A DNA stretch of 64,000 nt from CBDESN01 sp965242495. Lineage in GTDB: Bacteria > Pseudomonadota > Alphaproteobacteria > MPNO01. Both the position numbers and the translations under genes were made by a program. Of the stretch, positions 1 to 8,285 are shown one piece after another. The notes under the pieces were generated by a model. The model ran no database searches. It saw only the letters and a list, made by a program, of their open reading frames with translations, and had not been told where the DNA came from. The stretch is taken from assembly GCA_965242495.1 (NCBI GenBank), contig OZ251446.1, forward strand, positions 682,001 through 746,000, given 5' to 3'. The first letter of the stretch is position 1. Each line of letters opens with the position of its first letter.

Positions 1-102
1 GCAGCCTTCCTCGTCATTCCCGCGAAAGCAGGAATCCAGCGTCACAGGCCCTTCGTCCCCACGGAAGCAGGAGCGGGATACGGATATGGATTCCCGCTTT
101 CG
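1..102. repeat. REP-type palindromic repeats left of the IS
   Basis: A palindrome of the form ATTCCCGCGAAAGC(A/G)GGAAT lies at about 13-38, and the left half of a second copy at 87-102. They are joined by a spacer (CTTCGTCCCCACGGAAGC...) that recurs in inverted form to the right of the insertion sequence. This is a REP or mosaic intergenic repeat; no coding potential is evident. The second copy stops at 102 because the insertion sequence begins there. Confidence 0.8.
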
Positions 103-1679
103 AGCGTGTGAAGGAATCTTGGCGTTCGTTAGGGATAGGACCCTGCCGGTTCGGTGTGGCGGTCGTGCGGCGGCGGCGGGTTAGGGCGTTGCGTGGTGGG
201 TTCGTCCGGCGCGGCGGCGGTCGTGCGCGGCGGCGGGTTTCAAGCCGCTCCCGGCATGGGTCGGGCAAGGGGCGGGGCGGCGGCAGGGCGGGTTGCGATG
301 CTCATCCGGCCATACAGGCGAGCCGATGACCGCGCCACAGATTGTGCGCCAGAGCGTGCAGCAACGCCACCGCCCGCACCTTGGCAAGCCCGCGGACCAC
401 AAGGCGGCCCAATCCCCGTTGCTTGACGACGCCATTGACCCCCTCGACCCTCATGCGACGACGATAGATCGTTTGCCCCGCCTCGCTCGCCATGCGGGCG
501 CGCCAAGCCTGCAACGCAACCGGTTCGCCGGCGCGTCCGCGTTCACGACGGCGCACGCTCTCGGCCTTCGCCGCCTGTTTCACCGGAGCCGGCGGCGTGT
601 AAACCTCCACCCCCTTCCCACCCAACGCCAGCATGTCCTTGCGCGCGGCATAGCGCGTATCCGCCAGCAAGCGCGCCGGGCGCGCGCCATAGCGCCGCTC
701 GATCTGCTCAACCATCGAACCCGCCAAACCCGCGTCGTTGCGACGATCCGTCTCCTGGACCCCCACAATGACGTGACTATCGGTGCTCACCGCCAATTGG
801 AGATTGTACCCCGCCCCCACACCGCCGTCGGCAAACCGCATCCGGCGCGCCTGCGCATCCGTCGTCGAGACCTTCGGCCCCGGCTTCTTCTTCTCCGCCT
901 TCTTGTGCGTCCGAGACCGCCCCGCCTTCTCCGCGCGCAACGCCGCAAGCTGTTTCCGCGCCGCCGCAACCTTCTCCGCAAGCTCGCGTTCGGCCCGCGC
1001 CCGCGCCGCGCGAAGACGCCGCGACCCGGCCGCCGGATCGCTCGCCAACTCCGACCTCAGCGCCGCAACCCGTTCCCGCGCCGCCGCCTCGTAGCCCGAC
1101 AAGCCCCGCTCGCCGCGAAACGAACCCGAACCCGCGCTCGCTCGAACCTTCGTCCCGTCAACCGCCACCTCCTCCAAACTCACCATCCCCGACGCCACAA
1201 GCGCCGCAACCTGCTCGCTCAATAGACCATCCAGCACAGCCCCATGCCCACCCCGGAAATCGCTCAGACCATGGTAGTTCACTCGCACACCACCACACAG
1301 CCACCGATACGCCATGTCACTCTCGCACAGATGCGCAAGACGACGCGCCGAACCCACTCCCTCCAACGTCGCGTACAGCCACAACGCCAACAAAACCGCA
1401 GGGTCCGCCGCAGGCCGACCCGAACCATGCTCACGAGAACCGATCCGCGCATAAAACGCGCTCAGATCCATGCCCGACACGAAACCCCAAACCACACGCG
1501 CCCGATGATCCGGCGCAAGCGTCCCATCCAAATCCACTACCCGCCACTCCAACTGATGACGATTCGGGCGCATGCAGCGAGCACCTCCCACAACCGACAT
1601 AACAACCCTCCCTCTCAAACCAACGACCAACCCACAGAATCACGAACCATCCCAAACGCCAAGGATTCCTTCACACGCT
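103..1679 (-). mobile_element. IS1182-type insertion sequence, complete, inside a REP palindrome
   Basis: The two ends carry matching inverted repeats: the left end reads AGCGTGTGAAGGAATC from 103, and the right end reads the same on the minus strand from 1679. Both continue with TTGGCGTT after one extra C on the right. The element is flanked by the direct repeat CTTTCG (97-102 and 1680-1685). Removing the element and one repeat restores an intact REP palindrome. The 1577-bp length and single transposase gene fit IS1182-like elements. Boundaries were read from the sequence; the family name rests on the transposase. Confidence 0.85.
302..1573 (-). CDS. IS1182-family transposase (DUF772 plus DDE domain)
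   Basis: A 423-residue transposase that would cut and paste the surrounding element. The N-terminal third matches the DUF772 / InsH-type domain (LALWLYATLEGVGSARRL, then a GLSDFRGGH-like segment). A Lys/Arg/Ala-rich insertion follows in the middle, then the DDE catalytic core. Likely catalytic acids are the Asp in VAVDGTKVRA, the Asp in LLADTRYA and the Glu in RRMRVEGVNG. I chose the Met at 1573 (MRPNRHQLEW) because upstream codons run toward the IS end and look non-coding. The frame is intact, so the element may be active. Confidence 0.85.
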   Translation of the reverse strand: MRPNRHQLEWRVVDLDGTLAPDHRARVVWGFVSGMDLSAFYARIGSREHGSGRPAADPAVLLALWLYATLEGVGSARRLAHLCESDMAYRWLCGGVRVNYHGLSDFRGGHGAVLDGLLSEQVAALVASGMVSLEEVAVDGTKVRASAGSGSFRGERGLSGYEAAARERVAALRSELASDPAAGSRRLRAARARAERELAEKVAAARKQLAALRAEKAGRSRTHKKAEKKKPGPKVSTTDAQARRMRFADGGVGAGYNLQLAVSTDSHVIVGVQETDRRNDAGLAGSMVEQIERRYGARPARLLADTRYAARKDMLALGGKGVEVYTPPAPVKQAAKAESVRRRERGRAGEPVALQAWRARMASEAGQTIYRRRMRVEGVNGVVKQRGLGRLVVRGLAKVRAVALLHALAHNLWRGHRLACMAG

Positions 1680-2045
1680 CTTTCGCGGGAATGACGAGGG
1701 GGGTGCGACGATGGCCCCAGGGAGGCCATCGGCTCGAGGCGGATACGTCCCCCCTTCCGTCATTCCCGCGAAAGCGGGAATCCATATTCGTATCCCGATT
1801 CCTGCTTCCGTGGGGACGAAGGACCTGTGACGTCGGCTCGAGGTACGCCCAAGGACCCGTCCTTTGCCGCCCTGGATTCCCGCTTTCGCGGGAATGACGG
1901 AGGGGGCTGTGACGATGGCCTTGTCCTCGCCCGTCATTGCAACCCTCCTCGTCATTCCCGCGAAAGAAGCAGGAGCGGGATACGAATATGGATTCCCGCA
2001 TTCTCGAAGCCTGCCCCCGGCCCCGACCGGGGGAATGACGGGGCC
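1680..2045. repeat. REP mosaic right of the IS
   Basis: At least four REP-like units follow the IS: the right half of the disrupted palindrome (1680-1695), a copy at 1759-1784, an inverted copy at 1873-1898, and an imperfect composite from 1951. The last ends in a CCCCGG...CCGGGG palindrome near 2014-2032 followed by GAATGACG. Spacers containing GTGGGGACGAAGG and GAGCGGGATACGAATATGG are shared with the left cluster. No gene is supported here. Confidence 0.8.
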
Positions 2046-2089
2046 TGTAACGACGGACTTGCCAGGGATCCGTTGTTCTCATTTTGTTC

Positions 2090-2118
2090 TTGACATTGGG
2101 GAGCGTCCGTGTTATGAT
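2090..2118 (+). promoter_or_regulatory. Near-consensus sigma70 promoter of leader copy A
   Basis: TTGACA (2090-2095), a 17-nt spacer, then TATGAT (2113-2118). Such a perfect -35 box is rare in this GC-rich sequence. It points toward the alcohol dehydrogenase operon and would give a leader of roughly 650 nt. The same promoter with one changed base occurs in leader copy B upstream of the GST gene, which supports it as functional rather than chance. Confidence 0.75.
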
Positions 2119-2665
2119 CCTTCTCAACGTCGAAAGCCGCGCATCGCCGCAAGGAACGACGACCGGCGACGCCGTGGCCGCGACCCGAACGGCCCGATCC
2201 TCTGACCGGCAAGCAGGAGAAAACGAATTGCCCCCACGACCGCCCCTCCACCCCGGACCGACCGGCGGAAGCCCCGGCGTTCTGCAATCGCAGATTGCGG
2301 AACCGGAGCCGCGCCGCATGTCGGCGCCGCCCCTGGGCCGCGCTCCGGCTTGGCCGACCGCATCGAAGCAGGCAAGCTCGACGCGGACCATGCCGGTCGC
2401 CGTCCGCCGGATCCGAGCGCCGAAACCGCCCTGGTTTTCGCCTGCTTTCGCCCTGCATCTGACCGGTTTTCGCCCTGTTTTTTCAGCATAACCTGTTGAA
2501 ATACAACGAAATCGTGAAATTTTTCACCGGCGAGGCGCCCTCTCCCTCCCCCGCATCGCGTCGCCGCCTTTGCCCCGCATCGGCAGGCGCGCCGGATCGG
2601 GACGGGGCGGACGGCCGGATTCTTCGCAATCGGAGATTGCATTCCGTTGCAGCGAAAATCCTCTG
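2119..2665 (+). repeat. Conserved long leader / intergenic element, copy A
   Basis: This stretch has three blocks also found in the same order in copy B (32330-32801, minus strand). Block 1 (about 2267-2302) is GGAAGCC-rich and ends in the hairpin GCAATC-GCA-GATTGC (2284-2298). Block 2 (about 2431-2530) is pyrimidine-rich, with TTTTCGCC-type repeats followed by an ATACAACGAAATCGTGAAA region. Block 3 contains the hairpin GCAATC-GGA-GATTGC (2626-2640). Blocks 1 and 2 are about 130 nt apart in both copies. Copy A has about 140 extra nt between promoter and block 1. An open frame crosses block 2, but most differences from copy B change codons, so coding is unlikely. It could be a regulatory leader RNA or a promoter-bearing repeat. 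Confidence 0.65.
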
Positions 2666-2773
2666 CATCGGAAGAATCCCCGTCGCCGGTCCGCCGGTAT
2701 GGACAGGTCGGGCGGGTTGGGCCATCGTGCCGCGGCGAAGGATGCGGGCCGGCTTGCCGGCGGGGAGGCTCGG

Positions 2774-3889
2774 ATGAGCGAGAAGGCGACCGCGGCGGTC
2801 CTGACCCGACCGCGCAGTTTCGAGTTCCGGGATTTCGCCATCCCCGAGATCGGGTCGGAGGACGCGATCCTCCGCGTCGAGGCGGCCGGGCTCTGCGGCA
2901 CCGATTACGAGCAATACGCCGGCCATCTCGCGGGCACCGGCTGGGACGTGACGCCGATCATCCCCGGACACGAGATCATGGGCTGGATCGACCGCATCGG
3001 CGCCGACGCCGCCCGACGCTGGAGCGTCAAGGAGGGCGACCGCGTCGTCGTCGAGGGGATCATCCCCTGCGGTCATTGCTTCCAATGCGCGATCGGCGCC
3101 ACGACGCTGTGCGAAAGCCATCAGGGGTACGGGCTCTACGCCTCGACGGAGGTCCCGCCCGGCCTTTGGGGCGGCTATGCGACGCATATGTACCTGCATC
3201 CGAAGGTGCAGGTGCACAAGGCGCCGGACGACGTCCGGCGCGACGTCCTGTCGCTGTTCAACCCGCTGTCGAATGCGGTCCGCTGGGCCTACGAAGCGCC
3301 GAACACCGGCCTCGGCGACACGATCGTGATCGAAGGGCCGGGCCAGCGCGGGCTGCTGTCGGTGGTGGCGGCCAGGGAGGCGGGCGCCGGAACGATCGTC
3401 GTCACCGGCACGTCGCAGGACGCGCACCGGCTCGAACTGGCCCGGCGACTCGGCGCGACGGCGACCATCGACGTCGACAACGAGGACCCGGTCGAACGGG
3501 TCCGGGAGCTGACGGACGGCCGCAAGGCGGACGTCGTGCTCGAAGTCTCGGCCGGGGCCACCCGGCCGGTGGTCGATGCGGTCGACATGGTGCGGCGCGG
3601 CGGCAAGGTGGTGCTGGCCGGACTCAAGAGCTTCCGTCCGGTGAACGACCTGATCACCGACAAGATCGTCATCAACGAGATCCAGTTGATGGGGGTGTTG
3701 TCGGCGGGCTGGACCTCGATCGAGAAGTCCCTCGACATCCTCCGCCGCCGCGGCGAGGAGCTCGAACCGCTATGCACGCACATGTTCCCGTTGGACGACG
3801 CGGACAAGGCGGTGCGGGCGCTCGGGCGCGAATACGAGGACGATGCCGAGGTCGTCCATATCGCCCTCGACATCGGCGACTCCGGCTGA
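2774..3889 (+). CDS. Zinc-dependent alcohol dehydrogenase (MDR family)
   Basis: A 371-residue medium-chain dehydrogenase that should oxidise an alcohol with NAD(P). Catalytic zinc ligands fit Cys41 (GLCGTD) and His66-Glu67 (PGHE). The structural zinc lobe is intact: Cys99, Cys102, Cys105 and Cys113 in a PCGHCFQC...C pattern. A Rossmann region starts near residue 185 (IVIEGPGQRG, a variant of GxGxxG). The start at ATG 2774 follows GGGGAGGC. It is first in a run with two SDRs and an adenylating ligase, 14 bp before the next gene, so probably part of a catabolic operon. The physiological substrate cannot be told from sequence. Confidence 0.85.
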   Translation: MSEKATAAVLTRPRSFEFRDFAIPEIGSEDAILRVEAAGLCGTDYEQYAGHLAGTGWDVTPIIPGHEIMGWIDRIGADAARRWSVKEGDRVVVEGIIPCGHCFQCAIGATTLCESHQGYGLYASTEVPPGLWGGYATHMYLHPKVQVHKAPDDVRRDVLSLFNPLSNAVRWAYEAPNTGLGDTIVIEGPGQRGLLSVVAAREAGAGTIVVTGTSQDAHRLELARRLGATATIDVDNEDPVERVRELTDGRKADVVLEVSAGATRPVVDAVDMVRRGGKVVLAGLKSFRPVNDLITDKIVINEIQLMGVLSAGWTSIEKSLDILRRRGEELEPLCTHMFPLDDADKAVRALGREYEDDAEVVHIALDIGDSG

Positions 3890-3903
3890 CCGGGAGACGA
3901 CGG

Positions 3904-4752
3904 ATGCCCGACCGGATACTCGAAGGAACGGTCGTCCTGATGACCGGCGCGGGCCGGGGGTTGGGGCGCGCGATGGCGCTGGGGCTGGTCGAGGCCGGGG
4001 CGTCCGTCACGATGATCGACGTCGACGAGGACGTGCTGCGGGAGGCCGTCGCCGCGGCGCAGAGGCTGGGCGGCCAGGGCGGCGCCATGCCGGTCGTCGC
4101 CGACGTGACCGACGAGCGCAGCGCCGAGGAGGTCGTCGCCAAGACGATCGAGCGCTTCGGCCGGATCGGCGTCCTGGTCAACGACGCGGCGATCGGCCCG
4201 CAGGCGGTGGGCGGCGCGATGTTCACCGACCCGGTGAAGTTCTGGCGGCCCGACGCGGCGCTGTGGCGGCGCGTGCTGGACGTCAACGCCTACGGCTCGC
4301 ATCTGATGGCGATCAAGGCGGCGCCGCACATGCTGGCGCGGGGCTGGGGGCGGATCGTCAACGTGACCACCAGCCTCGACACGATGTATCTCCAGGGCGG
4401 CGGCGCCTACGGCCCGTCCAAGGCGGCCCTCGAAGCGAATACGCTGATCATGGCGCGGGACCTCGACGGCACCGGCGTGACCGCCAACGTGCTGATCCCG
4501 GGCGGCCCGGCGAACACCCGGATGATCCCCGAGGAGAGCGGCTTCGCGCGGGATGCGCTCGTGCAGCCGCAACGGATGGTCCCGCCCGTCGTCTGGCTCG
4601 CATCGGAAGCGTCGGCGGCGATCAACGGGATGCGGCTCCAGGCGGCGCTGTGGGAGGCCGGCCGGTCGCCGGAGGAAAACGTCGCCGCGGCGGGCGCCCC
4701 CGTCGCCTGGCAACAGCTCGGCGCCCAGGCGATCCGCCCGGATCGCGACTGA
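3904..4752 (+). CDS. SDR family oxidoreductase
   Basis: A 282-residue classical short-chain dehydrogenase. The cofactor motif GAGRGLG lies near the N-terminus and the acidic residue after beta-2 (VTMIDVDED) suggests NAD preference. The usual NNAG appears as NDAA. The active site is present: Ser/Thr in VTTSLD and Tyr-x3-Lys in AYGPSK. About 35 residues in the middle (GAMFTDPVKFW...) extend the usual length of around 250. It starts 14 bp after the alcohol dehydrogenase. It probably oxidises the product or a related hydroxyl compound in the same pathway; substrate unknown. Confidence 0.85.
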   Translation: MPDRILEGTVVLMTGAGRGLGRAMALGLVEAGASVTMIDVDEDVLREAVAAAQRLGGQGGAMPVVADVTDERSAEEVVAKTIERFGRIGVLVNDAAIGPQAVGGAMFTDPVKFWRPDAALWRRVLDVNAYGSHLMAIKAAPHMLARGWGRIVNVTTSLDTMYLQGGGAYGPSKAALEANTLIMARDLDGTGVTANVLIPGGPANTRMIPEESGFARDALVQPQRMVPPVVWLASEASAAINGMRLQAALWEAGRSPEENVAAAGAPVAWQQLGAQAIRPDRD

Positions 4753-4846
4753 ACCGCGGCCATGGCGCGCGCGGACAAGACCGGCGTCGCCGTCGGAGCC
4801 GGGGCCGCCGCCGGCGCGGTCAGCCCGACCGGGGGCCGCGGGGCGC

Positions 4847-5608
4847 GTGGCTGACGGCAGGCCGGCGGCGCTGGTGACGGGGGCGGCGACCGGCATCGGC
4901 CGGGCCGAGGCGATCGCCCTCGCCGGGGCGGGCTACGACGTGGCCGTCAACTACGGCCGGAGCGCCGACCGCGCGGCCGAGGCCGCGGCGGCCTGCGAAC
5001 GCCGCGGCGCGCGCGCCGTGGTCGTCGAATGCGACGTGGCATGCGACCGCGCGGTCAAGGCGATGGCGGCCGAGGTCGCCGCCGCCTTCGGCAGGCTGGA
5101 CGTGCTCTGCAACAATGCCGGCGTCACCGCCTCGGCGCCGTTCGCGGACCTGGACGCGATCGACCTGGACGAATGGGATCGCGTGTTCGCCGTCAACGTG
5201 CGCGGCGTCGTCCAGGTCACGCGCGCCTGCGCCCCGGCCCTGCGCGCGGCCAAGGGCTGCATCGTCAATACCGCGAGCGTCGTCGGCCTGCGCCCCGGAC
5301 CGCAGCCGCTGGCCTATTCTGCCAGCAAGGCCGCGGTGGTGTCGCTGACCCGGACGTTGGCCCTCGCCCTCGGCCCCGACGTCCGGGTCAACGCGATCGC
5401 GCCCGGCTGGATCGAAGGCGACTGGATGAAGCGGATGCTGGGCGACGAGTACGACCGGCTGATGGCGCGCCGCGCCCGGATGACTCCGCTCAAACGCTGC
5501 GCCACCGCCGAAGACGCGGCCGATGCGATGCTGAGCCTGGTGCGGAGCAACCGTTTCGTCAGCGGCGAGACCGTCGTCGTGGACGGCGGCTACGCCAACG
5601 CGACCTGA
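4847..5608 (+). CDS. SDR family oxidoreductase (GTG start)
   Basis: A 253-residue short-chain dehydrogenase of typical length. It has the cofactor motif TGAATGIG, CNNAG, catalytic Ser in VNTASVVG, Tyr-x3-Lys in AYSASK, and the C-terminal VDGGYAN ending common to FabG-like members. No in-frame ATG lies between the upstream gene and the first beta strand, so GTG 4847 (VADGRPAALVTG) is the most plausible start. It is the second SDR of the operon; the next gene starts 11 bp downstream. Confidence 0.8.
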   Translation: MADGRPAALVTGAATGIGRAEAIALAGAGYDVAVNYGRSADRAAEAAAACERRGARAVVVECDVACDRAVKAMAAEVAAAFGRLDVLCNNAGVTASAPFADLDAIDLDEWDRVFAVNVRGVVQVTRACAPALRAAKGCIVNTASVVGLRPGPQPLAYSASKAAVVSLTRTLALALGPDVRVNAIAPGWIEGDWMKRMLGDEYDRLMARRARMTPLKRCATAEDAADAMLSLVRSNRFVSGETVVVDGGYANAT

Positions 5609-5619
5609 AGGGAATCGCG

Positions 5620-7290
5620 ATGCTCGACGGGGTGGCTCCCTTCCCGCCCGAATTCGCGGCGCGATACCGCGCCAAGGGATATTGGCAGGATCGGTCGCTG
5701 CGCGACCAGTTCGCCGACAAGGTGTTCGCGCCGTTCGCCGAACGGGTCGCGGTGATCGACGGCGCGCGGCGGGTCTCCTATGGCGAGCTCGACGCCGTCG
5801 CCGGGAGGCTCGCGCGCAACCTGTGGGCGCTCGGGCTGCGGCCGCTCGACCGCGTGGTCGTGATGCTGCCCAACGCGATCGAATTCGTCTATCTGTACTT
5901 CGCGCTCCAGAAGCTCGGCGCGATTCCGATCTGCGCGCTTTCCTCCCACCGCTATCGCGAGCTCAGCCAGTTCGTCGAAATCGCCCGGGCCAGGGCGGTG
6001 GTCGCGCCCGACCGGGCGCGGGATTTCGCCTTCGCGCCGATGATCGAACGGGTGCGGCGCGAGAACCCGCGCCTGGAGCACGCGATCCTCCTGGGCGAGG
6101 TGCCCGACGGGTTCGTCGGTTTCGCGGACCTCCTCGCCGACGCCCCCGCCGGCGACCGCAGCGGCCGCGACGCATTGGCCGCGATCGACATCGACCCGAC
6201 CGATCCGGCCGTGTTCCAACTGTCGGGCGGGACCACCGGCGCGCCGAAGCTCATCCCACGCACGCATAACGACTATTGGCTCAACTCCCGCCTCGCCGCG
6301 GAGGCGACCGGAGTCGAGGCCGACAGCTGCCTTCTGCTGGCGCTTCCCATCGCCCACAACCTGCCCCTCGCCTGCCCCGGCCTGCAAGGATTCCTGATGA
6401 AAGGCGCCCGCGTCGTTCTCAGCCCCGGCGTGGGGGCCGGGGAGGCGTTCGATCTGATCCAGCGGCGCCGGGTCACCCACGTCCAGGTCGTGCCGGCCCT
6501 GCTCATCCGCTGGCTCGACGACGACGCCATCGGCAAGTTCGATCTTTCGTCGCTGCGCGTCATTCAGAGCGGCGGGCAACGGCTTCAGCCGGAGATCAGG
6601 CGCCGGGCCCGGGCGCTGATTCCCTCCGCCTTCGTACAGGAGAATTTCGGCATGTCCGAGGGAACGCTGATGTTCGTGCGCCCGACCGACTCCGAAGAGG
6701 CGCGCCTGCGGACGGTCGGGCGCCCGGTATGCGAGGACGACGAGGTGCGCCTCGTCGGCGAGGACGGCGAGGAGGTTCCGCCCGGCGAGGTCGGAGAGCT
6801 GTGCGTGCGCGGACCCTACACGCTGCGCGGCTATTACGGCGCGCCCGAGCACAACGCGAAGGCGTTCACCGCCGACGGGTTCTACCGCTCGGGCGATCTG
6901 ATGCGCCTGCATCCGAGCGGCGGCTACATGGTGGAGGGGCGCATCAAGGACGTGATCAATCGCGGCGGCGAGAAGATCAGCGCCGAGGAGATCGAGAATC
7001 TGATCCTCCAGCACCCCTCGGTGCGCAACGCCGCCTGCGTCGCCATGCCGGACGAGCGGTTGGGCGAACGCATGTGCGCCTGCGTCGTCCTGAAGCCGGG
7101 CGAGACGCTGACCCTCGACGCCCTCGTCGCGTTCCTGGAGGGCAAGGAATTCGCCCGCCACAAGCTCCCCGAACGCCTCGAAGTGATGGAGGACTTCCCG
7201 CTATCGAGCTTCGGCAAGGTCTCCAAGAAATCGCTGGCGGAGACGGTCGCCGCCGGGCGCGAAGCCGGGAAGGCGCGACCGGGATGCTGA
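5620..7290 (+). CDS. EntE-like aryl-acid adenylating enzyme (AMP-dependent ligase)
   Basis: A 556-residue ANL-superfamily enzyme that activates a carboxylic acid as its acyl-AMP and then thioesterifies it. The N-terminus (RYRAKGYWQD), P-loop (FQLSGGTTGAPK, near residues 199-210), PRTHNDY, NFGMSEG, SGDL and the GK Lys loop (FGKVSKK) all resemble 2,3-dihydroxybenzoate-AMP ligases of the EntE/DhbE type. The aromatic pocket motif AHN (246-247) is kept. Cys252 sits where EntE has Ser240; Cys there is reported in salicylate-type activators. No aryl-carrier protein or isochorismate synthase is nearby, so a CoA ligase for an aromatic or alicyclic acid handled by the upstream dehydrogenases is equally likely. 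Confidence 0.8.
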   Translation: MLDGVAPFPPEFAARYRAKGYWQDRSLRDQFADKVFAPFAERVAVIDGARRVSYGELDAVAGRLARNLWALGLRPLDRVVVMLPNAIEFVYLYFALQKLGAIPICALSSHRYRELSQFVEIARARAVVAPDRARDFAFAPMIERVRRENPRLEHAILLGEVPDGFVGFADLLADAPAGDRSGRDALAAIDIDPTDPAVFQLSGGTTGAPKLIPRTHNDYWLNSRLAAEATGVEADSCLLLALPIAHNLPLACPGLQGFLMKGARVVLSPGVGAGEAFDLIQRRRVTHVQVVPALLIRWLDDDAIGKFDLSSLRVIQSGGQRLQPEIRRRARALIPSAFVQENFGMSEGTLMFVRPTDSEEARLRTVGRPVCEDDEVRLVGEDGEEVPPGEVGELCVRGPYTLRGYYGAPEHNAKAFTADGFYRSGDLMRLHPSGGYMVEGRIKDVINRGGEKISAEEIENLILQHPSVRNAACVAMPDERLGERMCACVVLKPGETLTLDALVAFLEGKEFARHKLPERLEVMEDFPLSSFGKVSKKSLAETVAAGREAGKARPGC

Positions 7291-7304
7291 CGACGGAAGC
7301 GGCG

Positions 7305-8285
7305 TCACTGGTCGGACCCGCGCGGGCGCGCCTCCGGTCCCGACTCCGGCCCCTTTGCGGCGCCCGGCAGGTTCACGGGTTCGATATGCGTCGCGCCGGG
7401 GGACGTCGGCTCGCCCTCCCCCGCGACCGTCACCCGGACCCGCAATTCCGTCGCGCCGCCGCCGGTCACCACCCCCCGCGTCGGGCAGGCGTCGGCGTAG
7501 TCGCGGCCGACGGCGACGCGGATGTGCCGGTGGTCGGCAAGCGTGTCGTTGGTCGGATCGATGCCGAGCCAGCCGACGTCCGGCAGCAGGCATTCCGCCC
7601 AGGCGTGGCTTGCGCCGTCCGGCGTCTGCTCGCCCGCGGCCCCTTCGAGATGGAGATAACCGGAGACGTAGCGCGCCGGAATCCCCCAGGAGCGCGCGAG
7701 GGCGATCGTCACGTGCGTATAGTCCTGGCAGACGCCGCGCCCGGTCTCCAGGATGCGCTCGATCGGCGAATGGGCGTCGGTGCTGCCCGGGGCATAGGCG
7801 AAGGCCCGATACAGGGCGCGGCCGGCCTCGAGCAGCGTCTCCAGCGGGTCCGCCCCGCGCCCGATGCCGCGGGCGGCGGCGAACGCATCGAGAGCCGGGC
7901 ACGGATAGGCGAAGGCGCTGGGGTTCAGATATTCCCAACAGGCGACCGGATCCGCCGCCGCCGCCAGCGCGTCCCAGCCGTCCCGCCCCGGCCGGTCGGG
8001 CAAGTCCGGGGCCGGCGCGGTCTCGACCCGCGCCGCGGAGCGGATGGAGGTCCCGCCATGCGTCCGGTGGATGTTGAACAGATGGCAGGCGTTGCCGAAC
8101 CAGTCTTCCGCCTGCGACACCGCGGCCGGCGGATCGATGGCGAGGTCGAAGGCCGCGACGCGCTGGCCCCGGTCCTCGCGCGGACGCAGCCGGAGCGCCA
8201 TCACGTTGCCGCGCGCCGGGGCGGTATAGCGGAACTCGGAGAGGTGCTCGATCTCGAAACGATGCGGTTTCGCGACCTTCGTCAT
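7305..8285 (-). CDS. Transglutaminase-like cysteine peptidase-fold protein
   Basis: A 326-residue bacterial transglutaminase-like protein. The N-terminal beta domain (HLSEFRYTAPA) precedes the papain-like core. The Cys-His-Asp triad is visible as Cys in GRGVCQDYTH, His in ASHAWAE and Asp in GIDPTND. Family members of this type are cytoplasmic and occur with alpha-E and circularly permuted ATP-grasp proteins; a role in making or cutting an isopeptide-linked peptide has been proposed. It is last of that three-gene group here, and its ATG overlaps the upstream TGA by 4 bp. The C-terminal tail is Pro/Gly/Glu-rich. Confidence 0.88.
   Translation of the reverse strand: MTKVAKPHRFEIEHLSEFRYTAPARGNVMALRLRPREDRGQRVAAFDLAIDPPAAVSQAEDWFGNACHLFNIHRTHGGTSIRSAARVETAPAPDLPDRPGRDGWDALAAAADPVACWEYLNPSAFAYPCPALDAFAAARGIGRGADPLETLLEAGRALYRAFAYAPGSTDAHSPIERILETGRGVCQDYTHVTIALARSWGIPARYVSGYLHLEGAAGEQTPDGASHAWAECLLPDVGWLGIDPTNDTLADHRHIRVAVGRDYADACPTRGVVTGGGATELRVRVTVAGEGEPTSPGATHIEPVNLPGAAKGPESGPEARPRGSDQ

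Noticed and set aside
1..2045. CRISPR array
   Set aside because: The repeats are palindromic REP units in both orientations with irregular, repeated spacers and no cas genes.
2084..2491. A 135-residue plus-strand frame across leader copy A
   Set aside because: Starts upstream of the promoter -10 box, and the comparison with copy B shows changes that are not biased to third codon positions.
4762..4854. A 30-codon frame (MARADKTGVAVGAGA...) between the two SDR genes
   Set aside because: Low-complexity Gly/Ala composition, no ribosome site and overlap with the next start; probably chance.
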